DNA of 18,918 nt, taken from assembly GCA_023426005.1 (NCBI GenBank), contig JAFABO010000204.1:1-18918 (forward strand). The letters are read 5' to 3'. Positions 5,765 to 13,704 of the stretch are shown here, piece after piece; within the stretch, counting starts at the first letter, position 1, and each line of letters starts with the position of its first letter. The stretch is from Bacillota bacterium. GTDB taxonomy: Bacteria; Bacillota; Clostridia; Acetivibrionales; DSM-1351. The notes beneath the pieces are model-generated. The model was given only the letters and a program-made list of their open reading frames with translations. It made no database searches and was not told the DNA's origin. The position numbers were made by a program, and so were the translations under genes.

Positions 5765-6859
5765 ATGCAAAAAGGTGACAACCAGACTAAATACTATAAG
5801 CTAATGGAGTATTTAAAGGGAGAAATACTGTTGGGAAAAATCCGGCCCGGTGAGCAGATACCCTCTGAAAACATGCTGGCAGAAAAGCTTTCCCTGAGCA
5901 GGCATACAGTGAGGAAGGCCATTTCCATGCTTGTGAATGAAGGTTACCTCTATACTGAACACGGCAGAGGAACCTACTGCATGGACAGGAGCAGAAAAAG
6001 AAACGATTCCAGGAATATTGGCGTAATTACCACCTATATCTCAGAATACATTTTTCCAAAGGTCATTCAGGGAATTGACAGCGTGCTCTCGGGCAACGGC
6101 TACAGCATTATGCTGAAGAACACCAATAACAATACAGAGAAGGAAGCGCTTTGTCTGGAGGATGTACTGCAAAAAAATATTGAAGGGCTTATTATAGAAC
6201 CCACCAAAAGTGCGCTGTTCTCCAACAACTTGAAGTATTATGAGGCTTTGGACAAACATCACATACCCTATATTTTTATTCATGGCTACTATCAGAAGCT
6301 GGAGAGTAAATCCCATGTGCTGCTGGATGATGCAAAGGGGATGTATTCCGCGGTAGAATATCTGGCAAAGCTGGGACATAAAAAAATAGCAGGGATATTC
6401 AAAGCTGATGATATACAGGGGCTGGAAAGGCACAAGGGGTATGCAAGAGCCATCAGTGAAGCCGGTCTGCCGTATAATCCCGATCAGGTAGTATGGTTTC
6501 ACACCGAGGACAGGGGGGTAAAACCCTATAATGCTATCAAACAGATGATAGAGGATAAGCGCGGAGTTGACGCTATAGCCTGCTATAATGATGAAATTGC
6601 ATTCAGGGTATTTGAGCTGCTCAGCGGCCTGGGTGTCAAAGTGCCTGAAGATATTTCAATTACAGGCTTTGATGACTCCTACTTTTCCGCAAACTGTCCG
6701 GTCAGGATCACCAGTGTGAGCCATCCTAAAGAGAAGCTGGGGGAGACGGCAGCTGAACTGCTCCTGGAAATGCTTAAAGATAACAACTATTTGGATAACC
6801 CTGTTCAAAAAGTTATTGTACCCGAACTCATTATCAAAGAATCCTGCATAAAGAGGTAG
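5765..6859 (+). CDS. araR: Arabinose-responsive transcriptional repressor AraR (GntR/LacI type)
   Basis: 364 residues, close to Bacillus subtilis AraR. The N-terminal GntR winged helix (about 8-70) contains KGEILLGKIRPGEQIPSEN, SLSRHTVRKAISMLVNEGYL and the wing HGRGTY. It is joined to a LacI/GalR-type sugar-binding domain (about 80-360) with NIGVITTYISEYIFPKVIQGI, VLLDDAKGMYSAVEYL, GHKKIAGIF, IACYNDEIAF and ISITGFDDS. This chimera is the AraR hallmark: it represses arabinose genes until L-arabinose binds. The ATG at 5765 follows AGGAG (5754-5758) at six bases; an in-frame ATG at 5732 lies inside the operator and has no ribosome site. It sits directly upstream of the arabinose enzyme genes in the same orientation, with a new promoter between. 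Confidence 0.93.
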   Translation: MQKGDNQTKYYKLMEYLKGEILLGKIRPGEQIPSENMLAEKLSLSRHTVRKAISMLVNEGYLYTEHGRGTYCMDRSRKRNDSRNIGVITTYISEYIFPKVIQGIDSVLSGNGYSIMLKNTNNNTEKEALCLEDVLQKNIEGLIIEPTKSALFSNNLKYYEALDKHHIPYIFIHGYYQKLESKSHVLLDDAKGMYSAVEYLAKLGHKKIAGIFKADDIQGLERHKGYARAISEAGLPYNPDQVVWFHTEDRGVKPYNAIKQMIEDKRGVDAIACYNDEIAFRVFELLSGLGVKVPEDISITGFDDSYFSANCPVRITSVSHPKEKLGETAAELLLEMLKDNNYLDNPVQKVIVPELIIKESCIKR

Positions 6860-6891
6860 ATTGAGATATTTAATCAATGATTGGAGTTTTT

Positions 6892-6920
6892 TTGACGGGA
6901 CTTGTACGCATGAGCATACT
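6892..6920 (+). promoter_or_regulatory. Promoter of the arabinose enzyme operon with AraR-like site
   Basis: TTGACG (6892-6897), 17 bases, CATACT (6915-6920). The spacer carries TTGTACGCATGAG: its left half TTGTACG equals the AraR operator half-site and the right half is degenerate. A repressor bound here would cover the -35/-10 gap. A further TGTAC word follows at 6922-6926. The leader to the first gene is about 90 bases and ends with a GGGGGG ribosome site (7004-7009). Confidence 0.65.
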
Positions 6921-7017
6921 ATGTACTGCAATTTTATATTAAATGACTGTAGTTAAAATTGGTGTGTTTGAAATGAACCATAAATTAATTTATTAAAAAA
7001 TTAGGGGGGCTAATTAA

Positions 7018-8499
7018 ATGAACAATATTCCAAAGGTAAAGCTTGGGATTGTTTCGGTGAGCAGAGACTGTTTTCCGGTGGACTTGAGTGTGGAAAGGCG
7101 TAAAAAGGTTGTTAAAGCCTGTACTGAAAAAAGTATTGAAATTTTTGAAGCTAACACGGCGGTTGAAAATGAAAAGGATGTACTGAAGGCCTTGCAGGAG
7201 CTGAAGGCTTCAGGAACAAACGCACTGGTGATATATCTCGGAAATTTCGGACCTGAAGGACCTGAGACCATACTTGCTCAAAAATTCGGCGGTCCTGTAA
7301 TGTTTGTGGCCGCAGCTGAAGAAACCGAGAGCAATCTGATCAATGGACGCGGAGATGCATATTGCGGTATGCTTAATGCCTCATATAACCTGGCGATTAG
7401 AAAATTGAATCCGTATATTCCCGAATATCCGGTTGGAACTCCGGAAGAAGTTGCCGATATGGTCGCTGATTTTGAAACCATTGCAAGAATTTTGCTGGGT
7501 CTTTCAAAATTGAAAATATTCACCTTTGGCCCAAGGCCCCACGATTTTCTGGCATGTAATGCACCTATCAAACCTTTGTTCGACCTGGGGGTTGAGGTGA
7601 TGGAAAACTCAGAGCTTGACCTCTTTGAGGCCTTTAACAACCATAGGGATGATCCGAGGATTCCTTCAATAATAAAAGAAATGGAACAGGAGCTGGGGGA
7701 CGGAAACGGCTATCCCGGAATTCTTCCAAAGCTGGCACAATATGAGCTTACCTTGAAGGATTGGGCTGAAGATCATAAGGGCGCTTCTGAGTATGTAGTA
7801 TTTGCAAATAAATGCTGGCCGGCTTTCCAGACACAGTTTGGATTTGTTCCCTGTTACGTGAATTCAAGACTTGCTTCAGTAGGGATACCTGTTGCATGTG
7901 AAACAGACATTTACGGCGCATTAAGCGAGTATATAATCACCTGTGCCACACAGCTGCCGGCAACACTGCTTGATATAAACAACACCGTGCCTAAGGACAT
8001 GTATGCTAATAATCGGAGCAAGTTCGCAGGCTATTCACTTACCGATTTGTTCATGGGTTTCCACTGCGGAAATACACCTTCATGTCATATGAAGGACTGT
8101 TCAATGAAGTATCAGCTCATAATGCGCAGATTGCTTGAGCCTGACAAGGAGCCCGACATCTCAAGAGGTACCCTGGAAGGGGCCATCAGACCAGGAGATA
8201 TCACTTTCTTCAGACTTCAGGGGACGGCGGACAGCCAGCTGAGAAGTTATGTTGCCGAGGGTGAAATAATCGACGTAGCTCCTAAATCCTTTGGTGGTAT
8301 AGGAATATTTGCAATAAAAGAGATGGGCAGATTCTACAGACATGTACTTATAGCCAAGAGATATCCTCATCACGGGGGAGTGGCATTCAAACATGTGGGC
8401 AAGCTTCTGTTTGCTGCCATGAAGCTGCTGGGGGTAAGTGATGTTGCGTTTAATCAGCCTGCAGCCATGCTTTATAAAGATGAAAATCCATTTAAATAA
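7018..8499 (+). CDS. L-fucose/L-arabinose isomerase family protein, probable L-arabinose isomerase
   Basis: 493 residues. It resembles the FucI-type fold (COG2407) more than classical AraA: an N-terminal Rossmann-like part with ALVIYLGNFGPEGPE (69-83) and VMFVAAAEETESN, a central part with IFTFGPRPHDFLACNAPIKPLF (167-188), and a C-terminal half with ACETDIYGALSEY (293-305), LLDINN (317-322) and FMGFHCGNTPSCHMKDC (345-361). Family members bind Mn2+ through Glu, Asp and His; Glu295, Asp319 and His349 are the likely ligands by motif position. Context (AraR, kinase, AraD) argues for L-arabinose to L-ribulose conversion, hence a non-classical AraA; fucose or another aldose cannot be excluded. It is the first gene of the operon, with the kinase 105 bases downstream. 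Confidence 0.85.
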   Translation: MNNIPKVKLGIVSVSRDCFPVDLSVERRKKVVKACTEKSIEIFEANTAVENEKDVLKALQELKASGTNALVIYLGNFGPEGPETILAQKFGGPVMFVAAAEETESNLINGRGDAYCGMLNASYNLAIRKLNPYIPEYPVGTPEEVADMVADFETIARILLGLSKLKIFTFGPRPHDFLACNAPIKPLFDLGVEVMENSELDLFEAFNNHRDDPRIPSIIKEMEQELGDGNGYPGILPKLAQYELTLKDWAEDHKGASEYVVFANKCWPAFQTQFGFVPCYVNSRLASVGIPVACETDIYGALSEYIITCATQLPATLLDINNTVPKDMYANNRSKFAGYSLTDLFMGFHCGNTPSCHMKDCSMKYQLIMRRLLEPDKEPDISRGTLEGAIRPGDITFFRLQGTADSQLRSYVAEGEIIDVAPKSFGGIGIFAIKEMGRFYRHVLIAKRYPHHGGVAFKHVGKLLFAAMKLLGVSDVAFNQPAAMLYKDENPFK

Positions 8500-8569
8500 A
8501 ATAGGGTAATATTAATTCAGCCAACGGCGAATAAATATAGTAATTAGCGTCTATATCCATAAGATCCTG

Positions 8570-8592
8570 TTTGTATCAATAAGCATACTTTG
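8570..8592 (+). promoter_or_regulatory. AraR-site-like repeat before the kinase gene
   Basis: These 23 bases match 6901-6923 in the operon promoter at 17 positions, sharing TTGTA at the left and AGCATACT at the right. They end at the kinase ribosome site GGGGAGG (8592-8598). There is no good -35 in front, so it may be a secondary operator or roadblock rather than a promoter. Confidence 0.4.
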
Positions 8593-8604
8593 GGGAGGAA
8601 AAAA

Positions 8605-10212
8605 ATGAGTTTAGAATTGAAGGATATTAAAAAAGCCATTGCCAACGGGCACACAGCAATTGGGATCGAACTGGGCTCCACACGAATCAAAACGGTTCTT
8701 GTGGCTGAGGGCAATAAATCAATTGCTTCCGGCAGCCATGACTGGGAAAACAGTTATCTCAACAACGTCTGGACATACAGCCTGGAGGATATCTGGAAGG
8801 GTGTGCAGAGCAGCTACAATAAGCTGGCCGAGAGTGTAAAGGAAAAATACGGCGTGACCATTCAAACTACCGGTTCAATCGGTATCAGTGCAATGATGCA
8901 CGGATATATGGTCTTTGATAAGGACGAGAAGCTTTTAACGCCATTCCGTACATGGCGAAATACCATAACAGGCCAGGCTTCGGAAGCTCTGACCGGGCTG
9001 TTTGGATATCCGATCCCCCAAAGGTGGAGTATTGCCCATCTTTACCAGGCCATTCTGAATAAGGAAGAGCATGTTTCCAATATAGAATATATTACAACAT
9101 TAGCAGGCTATATACATTGGAAACTGACTGGGCAGAAGGTTTTGGGAGTTGGCGATGCCTCGGGTATGTTTCCTATTGATATAAATACCAGGGACTTCAA
9201 TATGCAAATGATAGGGCAGTTCAATCAACTTGTCGGCGCGGGCGATATTCCATGGCAGCTGGAGAATATCCTTCCAAAGGTTCTGGTTGCCGGAACCAAG
9301 GCGGGAGAACTCACGGCAGACGGAGCAAAGCTGCTGGATGTCACCGGTCAGCTGCAGCCGGGAGTTCCGCTCTGTCCGCCCGAAGGGGATGCCGGAACCG
9401 GGATGGTGGCTACCAACAGTGTATCGGCCCGTACAGGAAATGTGTCGGCAGGTACATCGGTATTTGCAATGGTCGTACTGGAGAAGGAGCTGTCCAGGGT
9501 ATATTCGGAGATTGACCTGGTGACGACACCCGATGGTAAGCTGGTGGCCATGGTGCACTCAAATAACTGTACTTCGGATTATGATGCATGGATGGGTTTA
9601 TTCGCAGAGGCCATCAGGGCATTGGGGCTGAATGTCGACAAACCCAGGCTCTATGACACCTTACTTGGTGCGGCACTCCAGGGTGACCCGGACTGCGGCG
9701 GCTTGCTGGCATATGGGTACATTTCGGGAGAGCATATTACGCATTTCGAAGAAGGGCGTCCCATGTTTGTGCGTTCGGCAAACAGTAACTTTAACCTTGC
9801 CAATTTTATGCGTGTGAATCTGTATACAGCATTGGGTGCCTTGAAGACAGGTATGAATATCCTTTTGGAAAAAGAATCGGTTAAGCTGGACGAACTGATG
9901 GGACACGGCGGGTTCTTCAAGACAAAGCTAGTGGGCCAGAAGATCATGGCAGCGGCTGTTAATGTTCCTGTAACGGTTATGGAGACTGCGGGAGAAGGCG
10001 GGGCATGGGGTATTGCACTGCTGGGTTCATATATGGTCAACAGAAATGCAAACGAATCGCTGGAGGACTTCCTCAAACGTGAGGTTTTCGACGGAGAACA
10101 GGGAAATTCCATTGCGCCTGATCCGGCCGATGCCGCCGGCTTTAATGAATTTTTGAAACGCTATACAAAAGGACTGGATATCGAAAGAGCTGCCGTAGAA
10201 AATTTGAGATAA
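8605..10212 (+). CDS. FGGY-family carbohydrate kinase, probable ribulokinase (AraK-like)
   Basis: 535 residues. FGGY motifs: the phosphate-binding loop AIGIELGSTRIKTVLV (18-33), GISAMMHGYMV (93-103), CPPEGDAGTGM (257-267) with Asp262 as the expected catalytic base, the second-domain loop TGNVSAGTSVFAM (277-289), and GHGGFFKT (433-440) with AGEGGAWGIALLG (462-474) in the ATP site. It is unlike the classical AraB, and by context resembles the non-orthologous ribulokinase AraK known from Clostridium acetobutylicum. Expected reaction: L-ribulose + ATP to L-ribulose-5-phosphate. The start ATG at 8605 follows GGGGAGG at six bases; the frame is open from a TTG at 8590, which overlaps the ribosome site. 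araD follows after 40 bases. Confidence 0.85.
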   Translation: MSLELKDIKKAIANGHTAIGIELGSTRIKTVLVAEGNKSIASGSHDWENSYLNNVWTYSLEDIWKGVQSSYNKLAESVKEKYGVTIQTTGSIGISAMMHGYMVFDKDEKLLTPFRTWRNTITGQASEALTGLFGYPIPQRWSIAHLYQAILNKEEHVSNIEYITTLAGYIHWKLTGQKVLGVGDASGMFPIDINTRDFNMQMIGQFNQLVGAGDIPWQLENILPKVLVAGTKAGELTADGAKLLDVTGQLQPGVPLCPPEGDAGTGMVATNSVSARTGNVSAGTSVFAMVVLEKELSRVYSEIDLVTTPDGKLVAMVHSNNCTSDYDAWMGLFAEAIRALGLNVDKPRLYDTLLGAALQGDPDCGGLLAYGYISGEHITHFEEGRPMFVRSANSNFNLANFMRVNLYTALGALKTGMNILLEKESVKLDELMGHGGFFKTKLVGQKIMAAAVNVPVTVMETAGEGGAWGIALLGSYMVNRNANESLEDFLKREVFDGEQGNSIAPDPADAAGFNEFLKRYTKGLDIERAAVENLR

Positions 10213-10252
10213 GATTTCAGGCCGGTGATGAAGATTTTTGAGGTGAAAATAT

Positions 10253-10942
10253 ATGTTGGAACAACTGAAACAGGCAGTACTGGAAGCAAACCTGGAGCTC
10301 CCCAGGCGCGGTCTTGTGACCTATACCTGGGGAAATGTAAGCGGTATTGACAGGGAAAAAGGACTCATTGCTATCAAGCCCAGCGGTGTTGATTATGATG
10401 TCATGAAGGCAGAGGATATGGTATTGATTGACCTGACAGGCAAGGTTGCAGAGGGGGATTTAAAACCATCCTCCGATGCACCCACACATGTGGCTCTGTA
10501 CAATGCCTTCCCAGATATAGGGGGGGTATGCCATACACATTCAAGATGGGCAACTTCTTTTGCGCAGGCGGGTATGGGCATCCAGGCATATGGAACAACT
10601 CATGCAGACTACTTCTATGGTGAAATTCCCTGCACCCGTGAAATGACCAGGGCCGAAATAGAGTCTGCGTATGAGGCCAACACCGGAGTAGTGATAATTG
10701 ATACCTTTAAAGAATTAAACCCCAATTATATACCTGCTGTGCTTGTAAAAAACCATGCTCCGTTTACCTGGGGGAAAAATGCCGCCCAAGCGGTGCACAA
10801 TTCTGTTGTACTGGAAGAGGTGGCTATGATGGCAATCCAGTGTAAACATTTGAATCCCGCTGTAACTGCCATACCGCAGGTGCTGCTTGACAAGCACTTT
10901 CTGCGCAAGCACGGAGCGGGAGCTTATTATGGACAGAAGTAG
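10253..10942 (+). CDS. araD: L-ribulose-5-phosphate 4-epimerase
   Basis: 229 residues, class II aldolase fold. It converts L-ribulose-5-phosphate to D-xylulose-5-phosphate, feeding the pentose phosphate pathway. Key residues visible: TWGNVSG (25-31) and KPSG (42-45) for phosphate binding, SSDAPTH with Asp76, and the Zn ligands His94 and His96 in CHTHS and His168 in KNHAP. Asp119 in the HADYFYG segment and the C-terminal GAYYGQK, whose tyrosine is catalytic in E. coli AraD, are also present. GAGGTGA (10240-10246) lies six bases before the ATG. It is the last gene of the isomerase-kinase-araD operon and is followed by a terminator. Confidence 0.96.
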   Translation: MLEQLKQAVLEANLELPRRGLVTYTWGNVSGIDREKGLIAIKPSGVDYDVMKAEDMVLIDLTGKVAEGDLKPSSDAPTHVALYNAFPDIGGVCHTHSRWATSFAQAGMGIQAYGTTHADYFYGEIPCTREMTRAEIESAYEANTGVVIIDTFKELNPNYIPAVLVKNHAPFTWGKNAAQAVHNSVVLEEVAMMAIQCKHLNPAVTAIPQVLLDKHFLRKHGAGAYYGQK

Positions 10943-10992
10943 CGGGGAAGTGCTGGCTTGGATATAGCAATTACTTTCTCTGCAAGGAATTG

Positions 10993-11033
10993 AGGCTTTC
11001 GGGATTCTGACAGATTCCCGGAGGCCTTTGTTT
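10993..11033 (+). terminator. Terminator of the arabinose operon
   Basis: AGGCTTTCGGGATTCT pairs with AGATTCCCGGAGGCCT (one T-T mismatch, two G-T pairs) around a three-base loop, followed by TTTGTTT. It lies about 50 bases after the araD stop codon. Confidence 0.8.
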
Positions 11034-11044
11034 ATACAGCAATA

Positions 11045-11093
11045 AAAATATATTATTAAAATATATTATTGTGTTATAATAACCGATATCGGT
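11045..11093 (+). promoter_or_regulatory. Tandem repeat, -10 and palindrome before membrane protein gene
   Basis: AAAATATATTATT occurs twice in tandem (11045-11057, 11058-11070). It is followed by TATAAT (11075-11080) and, one base later, the perfect 12-bp palindrome ACCGATATCGGT (11082-11093). The palindrome lies where a repressor would block the transcription start. No clear -35 is visible. Confidence 0.5.
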
Positions 11094-11132
11094 AAATACG
11101 TAAGAAAATTCGGATCATATGAGGCACAGGTT

Positions 11133-11711
11133 ATGAAAAGTATCTTCAATACACGTCAGGGAAGCAGAAGGGCAGCAATAGGGTTATCTATATTATTGAT
11201 AATAATGATTTTAATTAAAATTGCACTGGTTATACTGTCAAGGAATTATGTATACCTTATAACCGCCGATTTTTGCCGGAATATACTCAATCCTGCAATA
11301 AATGTCCTTATTGTTCTATTGCTGGTCACGCTTGAATTAATCTTAATACCGAAGGTATGGCTGATCGCGCTGACAACTATTGTTGGTATATTGGTTTTAC
11401 TTTTGGTCAGCTCCTTTGGATTTGTTGACAGAATAAATTCAAAATATTTTTATTTTAATTCTCCGGATAGTTCCAATACTCTTATTGTTGAAGAAAATAC
11501 ATGGCTCTTAGCAGGGTGGAGCGATTTTTATATTAAAGAAAATATGCTTTTTGTGAGAAAAATAAATGCAAAGATACTTACCGACAATGGGTACAGACCA
11601 TTTACAAACAAAGATTATATCTTGACATGGATAAATAACAATACTGTGGAGCTTACCTATGGGTTTGGCGGCAACGGCACAGTGGAAAAACAAATAATCA
11701 GGCTCCCATAA
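11133..11711 (+). CDS. Hypothetical membrane protein
   Basis: 192 residues, family not recognised. The N-terminus is basic (KSIFNTRQGSRR). Three hydrophobic spans follow at about residues 15-36, 50-72 and 74-95, then a roughly 95-residue polar C-terminal domain with aromatic residues (YFYFNSPDSSNTLIVEENTWLLAGWSDFYI) that is probably outside the membrane. The ribosome site is modest (GAGG at 11121-11124, eight bases from ATG). It has its own promoter region with a palindrome and no operon partners, so no function can be inferred. Confidence 0.75.
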   Translation: MKSIFNTRQGSRRAAIGLSILLIIMILIKIALVILSRNYVYLITADFCRNILNPAINVLIVLLLVTLELILIPKVWLIALTTIVGILVLLLVSSFGFVDRINSKYFYFNSPDSSNTLIVEENTWLLAGWSDFYIKENMLFVRKINAKILTDNGYRPFTNKDYILTWINNNTVELTYGFGGNGTVEKQIIRLP

Positions 11712-11952
11712 GAGAGCTATTCAAAGGTTCTTAATACACCGGAGGCTTAAAATATATCAAGATGCAGTCCCGGCTTTGGTTAGCTTATCATTATTAATGA
11801 TTCATTTTGGGGAGACATCAATGTTCCTTTCTAAATCCCACAATATATTCCTTTCATAAATGCGGATGCATTAAATATTAAATTTTATTTAAACTATATA
11901 TGACTTTTAATTGAAATTTGCAATTGATTTGATTAATTTGGAGGGTTTAACA

Positions 11953-12408
11953 TTGAAAGAGGATAAAACACTAATTTTAGGAACGATCGGGATATTTTCC
12001 ACAATTGTATCTGAAATAATAACATGGCTGGGGAGACTTAGCGGATTGTCGAATTACAGTGATTATGAGCTAAGTAGCCTTATTATGACAATAAACAGAC
12101 CATCATTACCTTTGGGGTTTGTTATAGAGGGTACAATTGGTGTGATAATATCAGCTCTACTTTTTAGATTGGTTAAGGAAACCGGAGAGAAATATATTAT
12201 ATTGAAATCTGTAATCACCGGTATTGTAGCCTGGATTATCATCGAGATACTAATTACTGAAACAATAGAAGGAAAATCAGTGCCCTTAAGGGAGTTGAGC
12301 TCTTACTATACTCACTTGATAGGGGCCGTTGGATTTGGAATGACACAAGGATTGCTATTTAAGAGATATATATTAAAGAAGGTTCATGTAAAAGAACAGA
12401 TTAATTGA
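11953..12408 (+). CDS. Hypothetical multi-span membrane protein
   Basis: 151 residues from a TTG start at 11953, chosen because GGAGGG (11940-11945) lies seven bases before it. The upstream ATG at 11911 has no ribosome site and would add a random N-terminus. Four hydrophobic segments are visible: about 6-27 (LILGTIGIFSTIVSEIITWL), 54-75, 84-103 and 122-140, giving a small integral membrane protein with a basic C-terminus (KRYILKKVHVKEQ). Not assigned to a family; the layout resembles YqhR-like small membrane proteins, which is weak evidence. The gap before it (11712-11952) holds only an ATCATTA-T-TAATGAT palindrome (11787-11801) and a 12-codon frame. Confidence 0.7.
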   Translation: MKEDKTLILGTIGIFSTIVSEIITWLGRLSGLSNYSDYELSSLIMTINRPSLPLGFVIEGTIGVIISALLFRLVKETGEKYIILKSVITGIVAWIIIEILITETIEGKSVPLRELSSYYTHLIGAVGFGMTQGLLFKRYILKKVHVKEQIN

Positions 12409-12513
12409 TTATAGGCCTTTAGTATCAATTTATGAAAAGTTACGCATATAATATTGTAATTTTGTGGCCATGATGTTAGATTGTAGATATAAATATTAAG
12501 GGGGTCAATCTAT

Positions 12514-12840
12514 ATGATATGTCCAAATTGCAATATTGATAATCCTGTTGGAGCTGCAAGATGTAATTGCGGATACGATTTCGGATTATCAACAGCAGCG
12601 GATTCTTATTCTGCAGTGACAGCCGAAAAGCCTTCTATGGCATTAATAGTAATAGGCTGGATATGTTCTGTCCTGGGGGGATGGCTAGGTATAGTTATTG
12701 CATGTATTATTACTTTCAGCAAAAATAAACAAGTTAAATCGGAATACAAGTACGATGAGTCGTCAAGGAAGCAAGGAAAAATAATGCTTGGTGTAGCCAT
12801 AGCCATGACATTAATATCTTTTATCCGTGTACTCTTGTAA
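12514..12840 (+). CDS. Zinc-ribbon membrane protein, hypothetical
   Basis: 108 residues. The N-terminus MICPNCNIDNPVGAARCNCGYDF is a short zinc ribbon (Cys3, Cys6, Cys17, Cys19). It is followed by two hydrophobic spans, about 42-68 (MALIVIGWICSVLGGWLGIV...) and 89-107, separated by a charged loop (KNKQVKSEYKYDESSRKQGK). Such zinc-ribbon plus two-span proteins are common in Clostridia and their function is unknown. AAGGGGG (12498-12504) lies nine bases before the ATG. The gene ends shortly before a strong terminator. Confidence 0.75.
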   Translation: MICPNCNIDNPVGAARCNCGYDFGLSTAADSYSAVTAEKPSMALIVIGWICSVLGGWLGIVIACIITFSKNKQVKSEYKYDESSRKQGKIMLGVAIAMTLISFIRVLL

Positions 12841-12887
12841 AAGTTCTTAAAATTAATAATAACAAATAGCAGGTACATAGTAACAGT

Positions 12888-12924
12888 GCTCCTCTGGGAT
12901 TGAAACCCAGAGGAGCTTATTTTT
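12888..12924 (+). terminator. Intrinsic terminator
   Basis: GCTCCTCTGGG and CCCAGAGGAGC form a perfect 11-bp GC-rich stem with a seven-base loop, followed by TTATTTTT. It ends transcription of the zinc-ribbon membrane protein gene. Confidence 0.9.
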
Positions 12925-12997
12925 GATAGAACAAATAAAGCTATTCTTGAAATTATGATGACCAACGGAATTCAAAAAAAGGATTGCTCAAAAATAG

Positions 12998-13114
12998 GTG
13001 GTCCTTTTATATTACTCAAAAACGCAAGAGGGATTGTTGATGGGGATAAACGCTGTTGCGTATATTGGGATTCTCGAAACTATTAGCAGCATAATATTTG
13101 CCTATATAGGCTAA
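12998..13114 (+). pseudogene. Possible remnant of a DMT/EamA-type transporter
   Basis: A short plus-strand frame reads VVLLYYSKTQEGLL, then MGINAVAYIGILETISSIIFAYIG and a stop. The pattern of a hydrophobic helix with ILE-x-ISS-IIFAYI resembles the last helices of EamA (drug/metabolite) transporters, which typically read 'LEP..A..FAY..LGE'. It begins after a stop codon and ends before the expected LGE segment, so if real it is a decayed fragment. The rest of 12925-13309 shows only frames of under 45 codons. Confidence 0.25.
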
Positions 13115-13309
13115 AGGAAAGTTCTCATTCAGGAAAAAGCTACGGAGCTCTTATGTCTGATGAAGGGTACATCAAAGTAAGTGTTACGGAGTATTATTAT
13201 AATTTTGGAAGGGTTCATTTTTTAGTATAATTTTGTATTTTTAACGGATTGAGTCAATAAGATGAAAATGCTATGATTCATACATAATCAAATTTTAGGG
13301 GGAAACAGA

Positions 13310-13600
13310 ATGAAGAAGATTTTACCACTTATTCTAGTAGTATGCATGTTACTAACAGCGGTTGCTTGGTCAAGCAGTAATTCAACAAAGTCAGAGAATA
13401 CAGCTGCCGTAACAGATGCAGCAGCAAGCACTACACCTACTAAAGCTCCTGAGGCTCCTGCAACGGAACTTATCAATGAAGCAAGTGCTATGTTTGAAGC
13501 ACAGACAGGTATTAAGATTGAAATTGTAACAGCGGGTACCGGCGAACTTTTAAAAAGGGTAGAGGCTGAACAATCAAGTCCTTTGGGTGATGTTTTATAG
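13310..13600 (+). pseudogene. Truncated ABC-transporter solute-binding protein gene
   Basis: A 96-codon frame with a good ribosome site (AGGGGGAAA just upstream). It begins with a signal peptide (MKKILPLILVVCMLLTAVA), then a low-complexity S/T/A/P linker and a segment EASAMFEAQTGIKIEIVTAGTGELLKRVEAEQSSPLGDVL. That segment is the N-terminal part of iron/spermidine-type periplasmic binding proteins, which run on as GDVxWGG and are about 350 residues long. Here the frame stops right after GDVL. The lipobox is also damaged: Trp (TGG) stands where the lipoprotein cysteine is expected. What follows in another frame is histidine kinase coding sequence, so about 250 codons have been lost. Confidence 0.8.
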
Positions 13601-13704
13601 CAAAAAGCAAAACCAAGGGTATCGATGAAATTGTCAAAGCTATTGAAAATATTAAAAGTGGAAATTTGGATGTAATTTTAAATATTGATACAAACTATGA
13701 ATTA
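13594..13704 (+). pseudogene. HAMP-domain fragment of a histidine kinase
   Basis: In the frame starting at 13594 the translation reads FIAKSKTKGIDEIVKAIENI then KSGNLDVILNIDTNYEL. This is the end of a membrane helix followed by a HAMP linker (I-x-x-I-V-x-A-I-x-x-I-x-x-G-N-L-D-V). The frame differs from those before and after it. Both the sensor part upstream and the kinase domain downstream are missing. In Clostridia, binding-protein genes of this class often adjoin a sensor kinase and an AraC-type response regulator, which fits a deletion-fused remnant. Confidence 0.7.

Noticed and set aside
9100..10112. Several minus-strand frames of 80-153 codons opposite the kinase gene
   Set aside because: Shadows of a well-supported FGGY kinase; no ribosome sites and no recognisable families.
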